A stretch of DNA of 64,000 nt, from contig DATKTO010000038.1 in NCBI GenBank assembly GCA_035531075.1, positions 62,001 to 126,000 of the forward strand, given 5' to 3'. The notes beneath the pieces are model-generated. The model was not told the DNA's origin. It was given only the letters and a program-made list of their open reading frames with translations, and did not search any database. Source of the DNA: 39-52-133 sp035531075. GTDB lineage: Bacteria; Pseudomonadota; Gammaproteobacteria; Burkholderiales; Gallionellaceae. Positions 1-8,581 of this stretch are shown here, one piece after another (position 1 is the stretch's first letter; the number at the start of each line of letters is the position of its first letter). Position numbers and translations under genes: made by a program.

Positions 1-370
1 GCAACGTACGTTGCCCCCTGCTCTCGTTGCTTTTCGGAAGCGCGCCCCACGCGATAAACCACGTCCGGCAATCATGCTGGCTTAACAATCTGTAAATATC
101 CGCCGTACGCCCTTCATAGGAAATCAACATCATGTAAAGCGCGCCCTTGTTTTCGGGAAGGCGCAACAGTGTCTTAATTTCCTGATAAGTTCGTGGTGTA
201 CGCAGAAAGTCAGTTTGTTTTGAAGCGGCCGCATCACCGCCGAACAGCAAGGGAACCAGATCCCAATATTCAACAGTGACACCCTTTGCCATCAGAAAAT
301 CGATATACCAATCGCGTGCCACCTTTTCCGACAACCGCATGAATGAAACATAGATTACCTTTCTTGTCAT
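1..370 (-). CDS. Unrecognised protein of the sugar locus, cut by window edge
   Basis: The reading frame opens with ATG at 370 and stays open to the window edge, giving at least 122 residues, beginning MTRKVIYVSFMRLSEKVARD. Its ATG overlaps the TGA of the upstream SDR gene (ATGA), so it is very likely translated as the last visible member of the legionaminic acid operon. The sequence has a beta-strand-like start (KVIYVSF) and aromatic-rich stretches (DWYIDFLMAKGVTVEYWDLV) that would suit a Rossmann or GT-B glycosyltransferase fold, but I see no diagnostic motif and do not recognise the family. By position it could be a glycosyltransferase or another enzyme handling the activated nonulosonate. 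The C-terminus is missing. Confidence 0.75.
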   Translation of the reverse strand, partial: MTRKVIYVSFMRLSEKVARDWYIDFLMAKGVTVEYWDLVPLLFGGDAAASKQTDFLRTPRTYQEIKTLLRLPENKGALYMMLISYEGRTADIYRLLSQHDCRTWFIAWGALPKSNESRGQRTL

Positions 371-1146
371 AAAGAAAAGCCATCATCAATTATGATATTT
401 TGCCCATTGATGTACATGGACATATCGCTCAGCAGGAACAAAACCGCCCCCAGCAAATCATTTGCTTCCAGCATGCCCTTCGATGCGCAATGACCGTTGT
501 AAGCCTTGAGGAAATCGGCCGGTTGTCCTGCCAGAATACCGCCAGGGCTCAAACAATTGACGCGAATTCCAGTACCTTTAAAGTACTGGGCAAAGTAGCG
601 AGTGAGCTGGATTATTGCCGATTTGATCGCGGCATATTCGATCGGCATTGTCATTGGTGTTCCGTCATAAACCTCAAAACGGGGCGTCATCGTACCGTAG
701 ATGGAAGACATGTTAATGACGTTGCCGCTACCCTGTTCCTTGAATGCCAGGCAAAATTGCTGTGCTACCAGAAAATAGCCCCCAAGGTGCATGTCAACGT
801 TCTCGCAAAAATCTGCGTAAGCGACATCCTCCAGCTTGCGACCATAATTTTTGTTTCGCGGGTAGGCATTGTTGATGACGGCGTCTATACGTCCATGCCG
901 TTGCCTGAGATCAGAGATCAGCGCACCGATCGAATCCTTGCTGGTGATGTCCAGCTTGGCGGCTTCTACTCGTACAGAACAGTCCTGTTCAATCTCCCCT
1001 GCTAGGCGTTTTGCCGCTTCAAAGTCAATGTCAGCCATCACGGCAAGGCCACCATTTTCAGCAATTGCTCGCGCGAAACTCTGGCCAATTACTCCGGCTC
1101 CTCCGGTAATTACAATCAACTTATCTTTTAATACATTCGATTCCAT
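367..1146 (-). CDS. ptmA: SDR-family oxidoreductase, PtmA-like
   Basis: A classical short-chain dehydrogenase of 259 residues. The N-terminal Rossmann motif is TGGAGVIG; the catalytic set is Ser in NMSSIYG and the Tyr/Lys pair in YAAIK; a GQNIIIDDG stretch closes the C-terminus as in many SDRs. I chose the ATG at 1146 rather than a longer in-frame start at 1215 because GAGG lies just upstream and the longer form overlaps the preceding gene by 68 bp. In Campylobacter jejuni, PtmA acts with PtmF in supplying the amino-sugar precursor for legionaminic acid; the same role is inferred here from the neighbours. The stop overlaps the start of the next gene. Assignment to the SDR family is firm; the exact substrate is not shown by sequence. 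Confidence 0.85.
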   Translation of the reverse strand: MESNVLKDKLIVITGGAGVIGQSFARAIAENGGLAVMADIDFEAAKRLAGEIEQDCSVRVEAAKLDITSKDSIGALISDLRQRHGRIDAVINNAYPRNKNYGRKLEDVAYADFCENVDMHLGGYFLVAQQFCLAFKEQGSGNVINMSSIYGTMTPRFEVYDGTPMTMPIEYAAIKSAIIQLTRYFAQYFKGTGIRVNCLSPGGILAGQPADFLKAYNGHCASKGMLEANDLLGAVLFLLSDMSMYINGQNIIIDDGFSL

Positions 1147-1147
1147 G

Positions 1148-1705
1148 TTAATCCTCTTTGATTCGCCGCAGTACCTTGGCAGGGTTGCCAGCAACGATGG
1201 TGAAAGCGGGCACATCCCTGGTTACAACCGATCCCGCACCTACAACCGCGTTCCGCCCTATGACAACTCCGGGAAGAATTATTGATCCAGCACCAATCCA
1301 CGCACCCCGCTCGAGAACAACAGGCTCAGACTGGTAATGTCCCTGATCAATTATCGGCATTGATGGGTCATCAAACTTGTGGTTATGTACATATATATGC
1401 ACGCCAGAACCAAGCATGACATCATCTTCAATCGTAATTCCTGCCCCCTCAATACGAGGATCGGCAAATAACATACAGCCTGGGCGAATGATTACGCGAT
1501 CACCCAAGCTTATTTTAGAGCAGCATACTGCATAGGCTCCAGCCCTGAATTCAGCGCCAACACCGAATCTCAGAAACTTTGAAACACATAAGCGACGCAT
1601 GGCTGATTTAAAATGCAATCGCCAATGTGTCAATGGAATATCGGGACCAATTCGGTCGGCTTCACTCCAGAATTTCAATCGGTTGTAAATGTCAGCAATC
1701 AACAT
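1148..1705 (-). CDS. Left-handed beta-helix acyltransferase
   Basis: A 185-residue hexapeptide-repeat acyltransferase of the WbbJ/maltose-acetyltransferase type. Repeats of the (I/V/L)GxxxxI kind run from about residue 65 to the C-terminus (ITIEDDVMLGSG, AWIGAGSIILPGVVIG, AVVGAGSVVTRDV), with the typical HNHKFDD loop near residue 108 holding the likely catalytic His, and the family ending FTIVAGNPAKVL. It lies between legF and ptmA, with one base before ptmA. In nonulosonate loci such genes often O-acetylate the sugar or the finished glycan. That role is inferred; LegH, encoded elsewhere in the locus, is the better candidate for the N-acetylation step. Confidence 0.85.
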   Translation of the reverse strand: MLIADIYNRLKFWSEADRIGPDIPLTHWRLHFKSAMRRLCVSKFLRFGVGAEFRAGAYAVCCSKISLGDRVIIRPGCMLFADPRIEGAGITIEDDVMLGSGVHIYVHNHKFDDPSMPIIDQGHYQSEPVVLERGAWIGAGSIILPGVVIGRNAVVGAGSVVTRDVPAFTIVAGNPAKVLRRIKED

Positions 1706-1831
1706 TGGTTACAAATTTATCCGCATGATTGATCAGGTAAGTGCAAATGCACACAGTGTTAGGCTGCAGAAATTCATGCAACTTGCGTCCCACTTTCTGT
1801 GATTTTGGCTGTTTCAAATTTTCAAATCCGA

Positions 1832-2530
1832 TCACAGCTCTCGCACCTTCAAAAGACACTCAGCCATCTGGAAATCAAGCAAAGTGTCGATGTCTATCGC
1901 CCTTTCCGTCGGAACATGCACCGACCTCACCCGCCCCTCAAAAAGAGCGTTATGGGACATGACAAACTCCGGCCTGGCCACATACGCAACGGTAGCCATA
2001 TCAAAAACTACTGGCGCATCTTGCCGACGCGCAATACTTGACTGGGGCGGTATAACCAGCCCGACGCTACCATCAGCGTTATTTGTCACCATATTGAAGT
2101 AAGGGCTGCGATGGGCATCGGTTACAGTGATAACCATGTCTGCATCGCCTTTTTCGTATTGATCCAAACAATTTTCAATATCGACAGGCAGCCTCAAGGG
2201 TGCTGTGGTGGGCACAGAAACCATTACATCCGGCAGTGAGCCACGTGTTTCAAGCAGGAAGTTAAGTGCGTGTCTCCATGCCAGCCACTCGGGACTTTTG
2301 TCGCCCGCAAGTTCTGCTGGCCGTATAAACGGCACCTCTGCGCCATGCGCGCGAGCAACCTCGGCGATCTCCTCTGAATCCGTTGAAACGATTATTCGCT
2401 CAATACGCCTGACCGCCAGCGCATGTTCTATTGACCAGGCGATCAATGGTTTTCCACCCAAAGGTCGAATATTTTTTCCGGGCAATCCCTTTGACCCACC
2501 ACGGGCGAAAATAAAAGCAACAGCTTTCAT
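1832..2530 (-). CDS. legF: CMP-nonulosonate (CMP-legionaminate) cytidylyltransferase
   Basis: A 232-residue member of the NeuA/LegF/PseF family, which activates a 9-carbon sialic-like acid with CTP to give the CMP-sugar used by glycosyltransferases. The nucleotide-binding motif FARGGSKGLPGKN is at residues 8-20, followed by GGKPLIAWSIEHAL, and the acidic metal-binding site is probably in DADMVITVTD. An in-frame start at 2608 exists, but ATG 2530 places MKAVAFIFARGGSKG at the usual family start and leaves only 4 bases after ptmF. With LegI, LegG, LegH, LegC, LegB and PtmE alongside, legionaminic acid is more likely than neuraminic acid. After the stop there is a non-coding gap of about 126 bp before the acyltransferase gene. 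Confidence 0.9.
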   Translation of the reverse strand: MKAVAFIFARGGSKGLPGKNIRPLGGKPLIAWSIEHALAVRRIERIIVSTDSEEIAEVARAHGAEVPFIRPAELAGDKSPEWLAWRHALNFLLETRGSLPDVMVSVPTTAPLRLPVDIENCLDQYEKGDADMVITVTDAHRSPYFNMVTNNADGSVGLVIPPQSSIARRQDAPVVFDMATVAYVARPEFVMSHNALFEGRVRSVHVPTERAIDIDTLLDFQMAECLLKVREL

Positions 2531-2534
2531 GCGC

Positions 2535-3575
2535 TTACCTTTTATTAATCTGAATATTTGTGATCTGCATCTGATTACCGGCATCAGATTCCTGGCGAGC
2601 GGCGTCAATAATCTGCAAAACTTTTAAACCATCTTCGCCGGAAATCAACGGCGCAGCTTTAGCGTTTATGCAATCCAGAAAGTGATGCCACTCAGCCAAA
2701 TAGCTATCATCGCGTTGATGCTGGTGGCGGAAAAGTTCATACCATTCCTTTGCTCCAGCCTCAAACTGTTCGATCACACCCGTCAATCCATTCCAGCGCA
2801 AGCTGCCTTTTGTGCAAATCGCGGTACAAAGTCGCGTGGTGTCATGGCGAATAAAGTCCAGATTCACGCTAGCAATAAGCTGATGATCCTCTTCACCCGA
2901 GGCAAAACCCAAGATTAGATGTGCAGTATCTTCAACATTTATTTCCAGGCTGCTCTGTCTACTAAGTGTAGCCTTCACCCACTTGACTTCCCCAAAAATC
3001 CAGCGCAGGTAGTCAAGCTCATGACTTAGTTCCAGCAGAGCACCTCCACCGAGTTCACGGCGCGCCGAGACGCCTTGTCGATAATCGGTATCTGGTCGCC
3101 AAGAGGGTAAATATTGTCCAATCTCGCAGCGCACCGATAACACTTTACCCAGCACACGTTGGTTTATCATGTCCCGGAATCGCTGTAGCGATGGCAAAAA
3201 ACGAAGGTTGTAACCCGTCATCAAGACTGTGTTTTGTTTGCCGCATATATCAATTAGTTGCGAAACACCTTCAAGTGAAGCTGACAGCGGCTTCTCGACA
3301 AGAAGATGCGCACCAACCCGTGCCAATGACTGCGCTACATCCACATGGAATGAGGCGGGGCTGGCGATGACTGCAAGCTGTGGCGCAAACTCAATCGCTT
3401 CTTCAAGCTTCGAAAAGCAACCGTTCGCATGCTCGGGTATCGAATCACACTCTTGGTGGCGCAATACGCGAATATCCGCATTCGGCAGAAGCTCCCTGGC
3501 CAAACGCAGATGGCGCTTGCCGATACTGCCGAGGCCGACGATAAGAACACGGTTATTCAGCACAGCACCTTCCAT
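2535..3575 (-). CDS. ptmF: Gfo/Idh/MocA-family oxidoreductase, PtmF-like
   Basis: A 346-residue NAD(P)-dependent sugar oxidoreductase. The Rossmann motif VGLGSIGKRHLRLA is near residue 13; the family's EKP lysine motif is LLVEKPLSAS near residue 93; the C-terminal substrate domain carries GGGALLELSHELDYL, where the catalytic His is expected. The start is uncertain: ATG 3575 has a weak ribosome site, while a GTG a few codons later (MLNNRVLIVG) is preceded by GGAAGG. In C. jejuni the homologue PtmF works with PtmA in amino-sugar supply for legionaminic acid; that role is inferred here from synteny. Only 4 bases separate it from legF. Confidence 0.8.
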   Translation of the reverse strand: MEGAVLNNRVLIVGLGSIGKRHLRLARELLPNADIRVLRHQECDSIPEHANGCFSKLEEAIEFAPQLAVIASPASFHVDVAQSLARVGAHLLVEKPLSASLEGVSQLIDICGKQNTVLMTGYNLRFLPSLQRFRDMINQRVLGKVLSVRCEIGQYLPSWRPDTDYRQGVSARRELGGGALLELSHELDYLRWIFGEVKWVKATLSRQSSLEINVEDTAHLILGFASGEEDHQLIASVNLDFIRHDTTRLCTAICTKGSLRWNGLTGVIEQFEAGAKEWYELFRHQHQRDDSYLAEWHHFLDCINAKAAPLISGEDGLKVLQIIDAARQESDAGNQMQITNIQINKR

Positions 3576-3601
3576 GAAAATTTAATTTCCATTACGCCAG
3601 C

Positions 3602-4666
3602 TCACTTTTTAATTTTCTTGGTTGATTCAGCATTTGCCCGAGTCAAATCATCCGGCCTGCCCACATCCAGCCAGGGCTCATGCATCGGATAGGCCACAGT
3701 GCGCTTGGATTTTGCCTGCAGACGCTCAAACAGTGTGGGCATATCACAGCGCTCCTCTGCACATAAAACACTCAGCGCTTCCGGGTCAAGTGCATAGACA
3801 CCCGCATTAATATGGGTGCGTGCTACGGGTTTTTCCTCAAAGCCGACTATGTCGACACCCTCGGTCTGAACCACGCCAAATGGGTGCTGCCATTCATGCA
3901 CGCGCACTGCCATGGTGGCCGTGGCGTTATGCCTGACATGGAAATCAAGCAGCTCGCCATAGCGAATATCTGTAATAACATCGCCGTTGGTGACCACAAA
4001 CGGCGCTTCGGGTCGTGGGTTGAGCAATCCCAGTGCACCGGCGGTACCTAGGGGAGACTGCTCACGCAAGTAATCGATTTTCACACCCAGTCGCTCGCCA
4101 TTGCCAAAGTGATCCTCAATCATGTGACCCAAATAATGAATGGCCAGCGCAAAGTGGCTGAAGCCTTCCAGCTTGGCACGTTCAATAATATGCTCCAGCA
4201 TCGGCTTGCCTGCGACAGATAGCAAAGGTTTAGGGCAGTTTTCAGTGTGGGGACGAAGCCGTGTACCCATACCGCCAGCCATGATGACCATCAAATTAGA
4301 ACGCGATGGCGGCGTAGTAATTTCATCCCAGAGGTGCACACCCACCACATGCCGATGCTCGTTAACAACTGGAATTTGCTGGATTTTATTTGCGACCATG
4401 AGCTGCATCACCATCTCGCGACCCATCTCTGGCGGCACCACCAGCGCATTGCGATGAATGACGTTTGTTATTGGACTATTAAGATCCAATCCCTTGAGTA
4501 ACCCACGCCGTATATCACCGTCAGAAATCGTGCCCTCTAGCTCGCCACTTTCGTTTACTACCAAAACAATCTTGATAGCGACCTGATCAAGGTTGCGTAT
4601 TGCTTGCTCTATACTGGCATGTACGGGGAGGATGGCGCGACACCAGACTTCTTCAGCGGCACTCAC
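3602..4666 (-). CDS. ptmE: CBS-domain sugar-1-phosphate guanylyltransferase, PtmE-like
   Basis: A 354-residue two-part protein. Residues about 8-120 form a CBS pair (ISDGDIRRGLL, VVNEHRHVVGVHL), a likely nucleotide-sensing module. Residues about 125-345 form a nucleotidyltransferase with AGGMGTRLRPHTENCPKPLL, FVVTNGDVI and GFEEKP. This architecture matches PtmE of Campylobacter, which makes the GDP-linked glucosamine that starts the legionaminic acid route, in contrast to the UDP-linked route of pseudaminic and neuraminic acid. The start codon is GTG at 4666 and shares GTGA with the end of legG. It is the main reason to favour the GDP-linked legionaminate pathway. Confidence 0.85.
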   Translation of the reverse strand: MSAAEEVWCRAILPVHASIEQAIRNLDQVAIKIVLVVNESGELEGTISDGDIRRGLLKGLDLNSPITNVIHRNALVVPPEMGREMVMQLMVANKIQQIPVVNEHRHVVGVHLWDEITTPPSRSNLMVIMAGGMGTRLRPHTENCPKPLLSVAGKPMLEHIIERAKLEGFSHFALAIHYLGHMIEDHFGNGERLGVKIDYLREQSPLGTAGALGLLNPRPEAPFVVTNGDVITDIRYGELLDFHVRHNATATMAVRVHEWQHPFGVVQTEGVDIVGFEEKPVARTHINAGVYALDPEALSVLCAEERCDMPTLFERLQAKSKRTVAYPMHEPWLDVGRPDDLTRANAESTKKIKK

Positions 4667-5844
4667 TTATGTCTCTCCATGTTAATAATAGGTAAATCAT
4701 AAAAAGCCTTCTTGGCTATACCATCTATCGAATAGTGCCTTATTGTTTCTACTATCTTTTCGCTTGCACCGCCCTCACCGTAAGGATTGCGCACTTGGCT
4801 CAAACCTGCCTGAAAATCGGCGGAGTAAAGTGTTTCCACTGCGGCTGCAATACTTTTATGCGTCGGTTCACAATTGATCACACTCGCTGCTTGCAAACGA
4901 CCCCGCTGGCGATCGCCGATGTTGATCGTTCCCTTTCTGAAGCTGGGTGCTTCAAGCAAGCCACTGGAAGAGTTCCCCACCACGCCATCGACATGAGCAA
5001 TGCACGACAAATAGCGCAATTGACCCAGGGAAATATAAGCGCGAGCATTAGAGTGCTGTGCGACGAATTGCTCCACCATTTTGGTCATGTTACGTCCATC
5101 AGTATCCGCGTTAGGCAGGGTAAAGATAAGCTGCGTTTCCTTCAACTCAGCCAAAGCCGCCAACAGTTCTGCCATCTGGTCTGCCGCAGTTGCGGTTTCA
5201 AGCGTGACAGGATGAAAGGTAATGAGCTGGTTTTTCTCTCCCAGCTTAAAGCCAAGTGATTCCTCCAATTCTGCACGGCTTAGAAGTTTCAGACGCTTTA
5301 TATTGTCGATACCCAGCCCACCAACAAGAAACACGCGTTCAGGCTGCTCACCCAACTGGATTACTCGCTGACGATATTCTTCTGCTGCCACAAAATGCAG
5401 TTGTGACATTTTGGTAATGGAATGTCGAAGCGCCTCATCAAATGCGCCCTCCGTTGTCTCTCCGCCATGCAAGTGGGCAACTGGTATGCGGGCAACCAAG
5501 GCCGCAGCAACCGCTGCAAAAATTTCAAAACGGTCGCCCAGCACGATGATCAGATCCGGCTTCAATTCATTCAACGCATCGGCCATTCCAATCAAACCCA
5601 AGCCCATGGATTTGGCAATACCCACTGAAGTATCTGAACTGGTCAGCATTTCGACTTTGCGGTCGATTTGAAATCCATCTTGCTCAATCTCGCGATAGGT
5701 GAGACCGAATTCAGGCGACAAGTGCATTCCGGTCGCAATGATCTGAAGCGTCAGCTCATGGTCGTCCTTGATGCCTTGCATGACCCAGCGCAGTAGGCCA
5801 TATTCGGCACGGGTACCGGTAATAACACAAATCTTACGGTTCAT
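4663..5844 (-). CDS. legG: Hydrolysing NDP-sugar 2-epimerase, LegG/NeuC family
   Basis: A 393-residue member of the hydrolysing 2-epimerase family. It removes the nucleotide from NDP-2,4-diacetamido-2,4,6-trideoxyglucose and epimerises C2 to give the 6-carbon sugar used by LegI. Visible motifs are VITGTRAEYGLL at residues 7-18, LGDRFEIFAAV near 101, HLHGGETTEGAFDE near 123, and the C-terminal nucleotide site VGNSSSGLLEAPSF. It overlaps legI by ATGA upstream and ptmE by GTGA downstream. On sequence alone NeuC (UDP-GlcNAc) cannot be excluded, but the presence of LegB, LegC and LegH supports LegG. Confidence 0.88.
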   Translation of the reverse strand: MNRKICVITGTRAEYGLLRWVMQGIKDDHELTLQIIATGMHLSPEFGLTYREIEQDGFQIDRKVEMLTSSDTSVGIAKSMGLGLIGMADALNELKPDLIIVLGDRFEIFAAVAAALVARIPVAHLHGGETTEGAFDEALRHSITKMSQLHFVAAEEYRQRVIQLGEQPERVFLVGGLGIDNIKRLKLLSRAELEESLGFKLGEKNQLITFHPVTLETATAADQMAELLAALAELKETQLIFTLPNADTDGRNMTKMVEQFVAQHSNARAYISLGQLRYLSCIAHVDGVVGNSSSGLLEAPSFRKGTINIGDRQRGRLQAASVINCEPTHKSIAAAVETLYSADFQAGLSQVRNPYGEGGASEKIVETIRHYSIDGIAKKAFYDLPIINMERHK

Positions 5845-6845
5845 TGTTCGATCAACTCATCTGCCGCAAAATCGCGAAGTGCAGTACGCCCGATGATTTC
5901 ATCCCAGCGCATTGGTGAGATGCCCGTACCCGGCCGTTTGGTGGTGATGTTCTGCTCACTAAAAACCTCACCCGCTTTTATTGTTTGGCTGGCTACCAAT
6001 GATTTACGAGCTATCGGTTTGTTCCTGGCTTCACTCGGGGTAAGGCGTTTGATGCCATCGCCCAGCGCAATTTCAATGTTGCGTATAGCAGCAACCATGG
6101 CCTTAAGCTCTTGAGGTTCCAGGCTGGCCTTGTGGTCTGGGCCTGGCAAGTTGCGATCAAGCGTAAAGTGCTTCTCGATAACCTTTGCGCCCAAGGCAAC
6201 CGCAGCAATAGCCACCTCGATGCCGGACGTGTGGTCTGAATAGCCTATCGTCACGCCAAATGCTGCATGAATGCTCTGCATGGCCCGCAGATTCACCTCG
6301 GCCATAGGCGTTGGATATTCCGTGGTGCAGTGCAGTACCGTTATGTTTTCACGCAGTGTGCCGACTTGTTCTAGCGCCTCTATCGCAGCCTCGATCTCAC
6401 CCATCGTTGCCATGCCCGTGGATAGGATGACAGCCTTGCCAAGGCGACCGATATGGCGCAAATATGGAAGGTTAGTGATCTCGCCGGAAGGAATCTTGAA
6501 ATGATCTTGGCCAAGGCTCACCAGAAGATCAATGCTCTCTACATCAAAACCTGTGGAGAAAAATCCGATGTTGCGTGTTGCACAGTGTTCGATTAATATT
6601 TTGTGCATATCCGCAGTCACTTCCAACTTGCGAAGCATTTCGTGTTGTGATTCTTTGCTATCCGTGGACTTGTTTTGGTAGTCGGCCTTTTTAGCGGTGC
6701 GCGTGACCAGACGGTTGGCATTGAACGTCTGAAATTTGACGAGGTCAGCACCTGCCTCTACGGCAGCATCGATCAACTGTTTAGCCAACTCGATATCACC
6801 GTTATGGTTGACACCCGCTTCGGCAATAATATAAGTTTTAGTCAT
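5841..6845 (-). CDS. legI: N,N'-diacetyllegionaminate synthase, NeuB family
   Basis: A 334-residue sialic-acid-synthase family enzyme that condenses phosphoenolpyruvate with a 6-carbon amino sugar to make the nonulosonate. The N-terminal TIM barrel shows AEAGVNHNGD (residues 7-16), DLVKFQTF, SGEITNLPYLRHIG and HCTTEYPTP; the C-terminal SAF (antifreeze-like) domain starts near residue 275 with RKSLVASQTIKAGEVF. ATG 6845 gives the family's standard start MTKTYIIAEAGVNHNGD; a start at 6887 would overlap legH by 50 bp instead of 8. It sits between legH and legG. NeuB and LegI differ only in substrate, so the legionaminate call rests on context. Confidence 0.92.
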   Translation of the reverse strand: MTKTYIIAEAGVNHNGDIELAKQLIDAAVEAGADLVKFQTFNANRLVTRTAKKADYQNKSTDSKESQHEMLRKLEVTADMHKILIEHCATRNIGFFSTGFDVESIDLLVSLGQDHFKIPSGEITNLPYLRHIGRLGKAVILSTGMATMGEIEAAIEALEQVGTLRENITVLHCTTEYPTPMAEVNLRAMQSIHAAFGVTIGYSDHTSGIEVAIAAVALGAKVIEKHFTLDRNLPGPDHKASLEPQELKAMVAAIRNIEIALGDGIKRLTPSEARNKPIARKSLVASQTIKAGEVFSEQNITTKRPGTGISPMRWDEIIGRTALRDFAADELIEQ

Positions 6846-7431
6846 TCGTATAGCCCATGAATAGTGATCCGGCCTTGATGAAATCATATTCTTTAGTCTC
6901 GGCGGTTTCTTTTGTCACTGCATTACTGCCAACAAAAGTCCCTTGCCCGACCTTCGCACCGCCGTTAATGATGGCCCCAGTCGATATATGACAATTATCT
7001 CCAACTACGGCATCATGTTCGACAAGGGATTTAGTGTTAATAATACAGTTACGTCCAATGGCGGCACGGGCGTTAACCAATGCATCATGCATAATGATTG
7101 TCCCTTCTGCTATCAATGCGTGCTTGGACACATAGGCTCTGGGTGAAATAACCGTAGAAAGAATAAATCCGAGCGACTTGGTGTATGCGAAAAGTCGAAC
7201 GCGTGTCGACGGACTTTTGATTTGACCAACAGTTACTAGCGCGTAATCGTAGCTTGAGCGAAGTGCATCGAGGTCATCATCGCCTCCAAGAATTGGATAA
7301 CCAAGCAACATACCACCAATAGTATCCTTGTCCACTATACCGGCAATTTCAAATTTGTTTTCTTGCTCGATTACATCGATGCAAGCTGCACAATGACCAC
7401 CGCCACCTATGAGTATCAATTTCGGTTTCAT
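6838..7431 (-). CDS. legH: NeuD/LegH-like sugar N-acetyltransferase
   Basis: A 197-residue acyltransferase of the PglD/NeuD kind. The N-terminal Rossmann-like nucleotide-sugar domain begins KLILIGGGGHCAACIDVIEQ, and the C-terminal left-handed beta-helix shows hexapeptide turns (AAIGRNCIINTKSLVEHDAVVG, TGAIINGGAKVG, FVGSNAVT). The His of VEHDAVVG is the likely general base. In the legionaminate route LegH N-acetylates the 4-amino group made by LegC. It overlaps legC by 4 bp (ATGA) and legI by 8 bp, consistent with coupled translation. The alternative is an O-acetyltransferase acting on the finished nonulosonate, as for some NeuD proteins. Confidence 0.85.
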   Translation of the reverse strand: MKPKLILIGGGGHCAACIDVIEQENKFEIAGIVDKDTIGGMLLGYPILGGDDDLDALRSSYDYALVTVGQIKSPSTRVRLFAYTKSLGFILSTVISPRAYVSKHALIAEGTIIMHDALVNARAAIGRNCIINTKSLVEHDAVVGDNCHISTGAIINGGAKVGQGTFVGSNAVTKETAETKEYDFIKAGSLFMGYTND

Positions 7432-8579
7432 TGAAATCTCGCACTACTCGGAATATTGACGGCTCGCTCTTCCAGCCACTTGGCATTGGACAAGTCAGCC
7501 GACTGGCAATATTGAAACATCGGCAGCTCGTTCATCAAGCGCCAAACTGGCCGCGACATTACACCTGCGGCATTTAGCTCTTTCAAAAAAAGATCTCGAG
7601 CTTGCTTGTCTTTCAGAATAAGAGCATTGAGCCAATAGTTCGAGTTCGCCTGAGTAGGCTCTTCAACGAAAGTGACATTTGAAGCGGAAAAAAACTCTGC
7701 ATAAGCAGATGCGATTAACCGTTTGCTTTCCAAAAGTTGCGGCAAGCTCTCCATCTGCGCGCAACCCAAGGCAGCGTTGATATTTGGCAAGCGGTAGTTG
7801 TAGCCTATCTCGTCGTGAACAAACTCGAAGGGATGAGGTTGCTTTGCGGTTGTGGTGATATGTTTTGCGCGCTTCGCCAAAACCTCATCATCGGTAATAA
7901 TCATCCCGCCGCCACCAGTGGTGATGGTCTTATTGCCATTGAAGCTGAAAGCGGCGAGCTTGCCAAATGTACCTGTATGCCGACCCTGATAGTAACTACC
8001 GAGGCTTTCAGCAGCGTCTTCAATAAGCGGGATGCCAAATTGTTCACATATCTTTGCTATTTCATCAATTCGGCAAGGCAGTCCAAACGTGTGCATGGGC
8101 ACAACAGCAGAAATTTTTCGCCCGGTTGTATTGTTGATGCAGCCCTCAGCTGTTTGAGTTGTATTGGCAGCAAGAAATGAATGCAGGCTAACCGGACTCA
8201 TCCCGAGCGTATCACGGTCTACATCGACAAAAATCGGCGTGGCCCCGCAATATGAGATGGCGTTACAGGTGGCAATAAAAGACAATGGTTGCGTGATCAC
8301 TTCATCACCTTGATTGACTCCAACAAGTTTCAGCGCAATATGCAATGCGGCCGTGCCATTGACGGTGGCAATGGCATATTTCGCGCCTGTATATTCCGCC
8401 ATCATTTGCTCGAATCGATCAACGTACTTACCTACGCTAGATACAAAAGTTGAATCGATGCAATCGATCACATATGCTTTTTCATTACCAACAAATTTTG
8501 GTTCATGCAATGGGATAAATTCAGCCGTCTGATAAAGGCCGCGAATGAAATCAATAATAGCTTGATGCGTCATATCCAT
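7428..8579 (-). CDS. legC: PLP-dependent sugar 4-aminotransferase, LegC-like
   Basis: A 383-residue member of the DegT/DnrJ/EryC1 family. It transfers an amino group to the 4-keto sugar produced by the dehydratase encoded just upstream. The PLP lysine is in SFNGNKTITTGGGG (about residue 215); substrate and cofactor loops include NGTAALHIAL, LSFIATCNAI and LIEDAAESLG. It begins with a region (FIPLHEPKFVGNEKAYV) typical of LegC/PerA-like enzymes. The start may be ATG 8579 or ATG 8573; only 2 bases follow the legB stop. Glutamate or glutamine as amino donor is general family knowledge. Confidence 0.9.
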   Translation of the reverse strand: MDMTHQAIIDFIRGLYQTAEFIPLHEPKFVGNEKAYVIDCIDSTFVSSVGKYVDRFEQMMAEYTGAKYAIATVNGTAALHIALKLVGVNQGDEVITQPLSFIATCNAISYCGATPIFVDVDRDTLGMSPVSLHSFLAANTTQTAEGCINNTTGRKISAVVPMHTFGLPCRIDEIAKICEQFGIPLIEDAAESLGSYYQGRHTGTFGKLAAFSFNGNKTITTGGGGMIITDDEVLAKRAKHITTTAKQPHPFEFVHDEIGYNYRLPNINAALGCAQMESLPQLLESKRLIASAYAEFFSASNVTFVEEPTQANSNYWLNALILKDKQARDLFLKELNAAGVMSRPVWRLMNELPMFQYCQSADLSNAKWLEERAVNIPSSARFQ

Positions 8580-8581
8580 CT

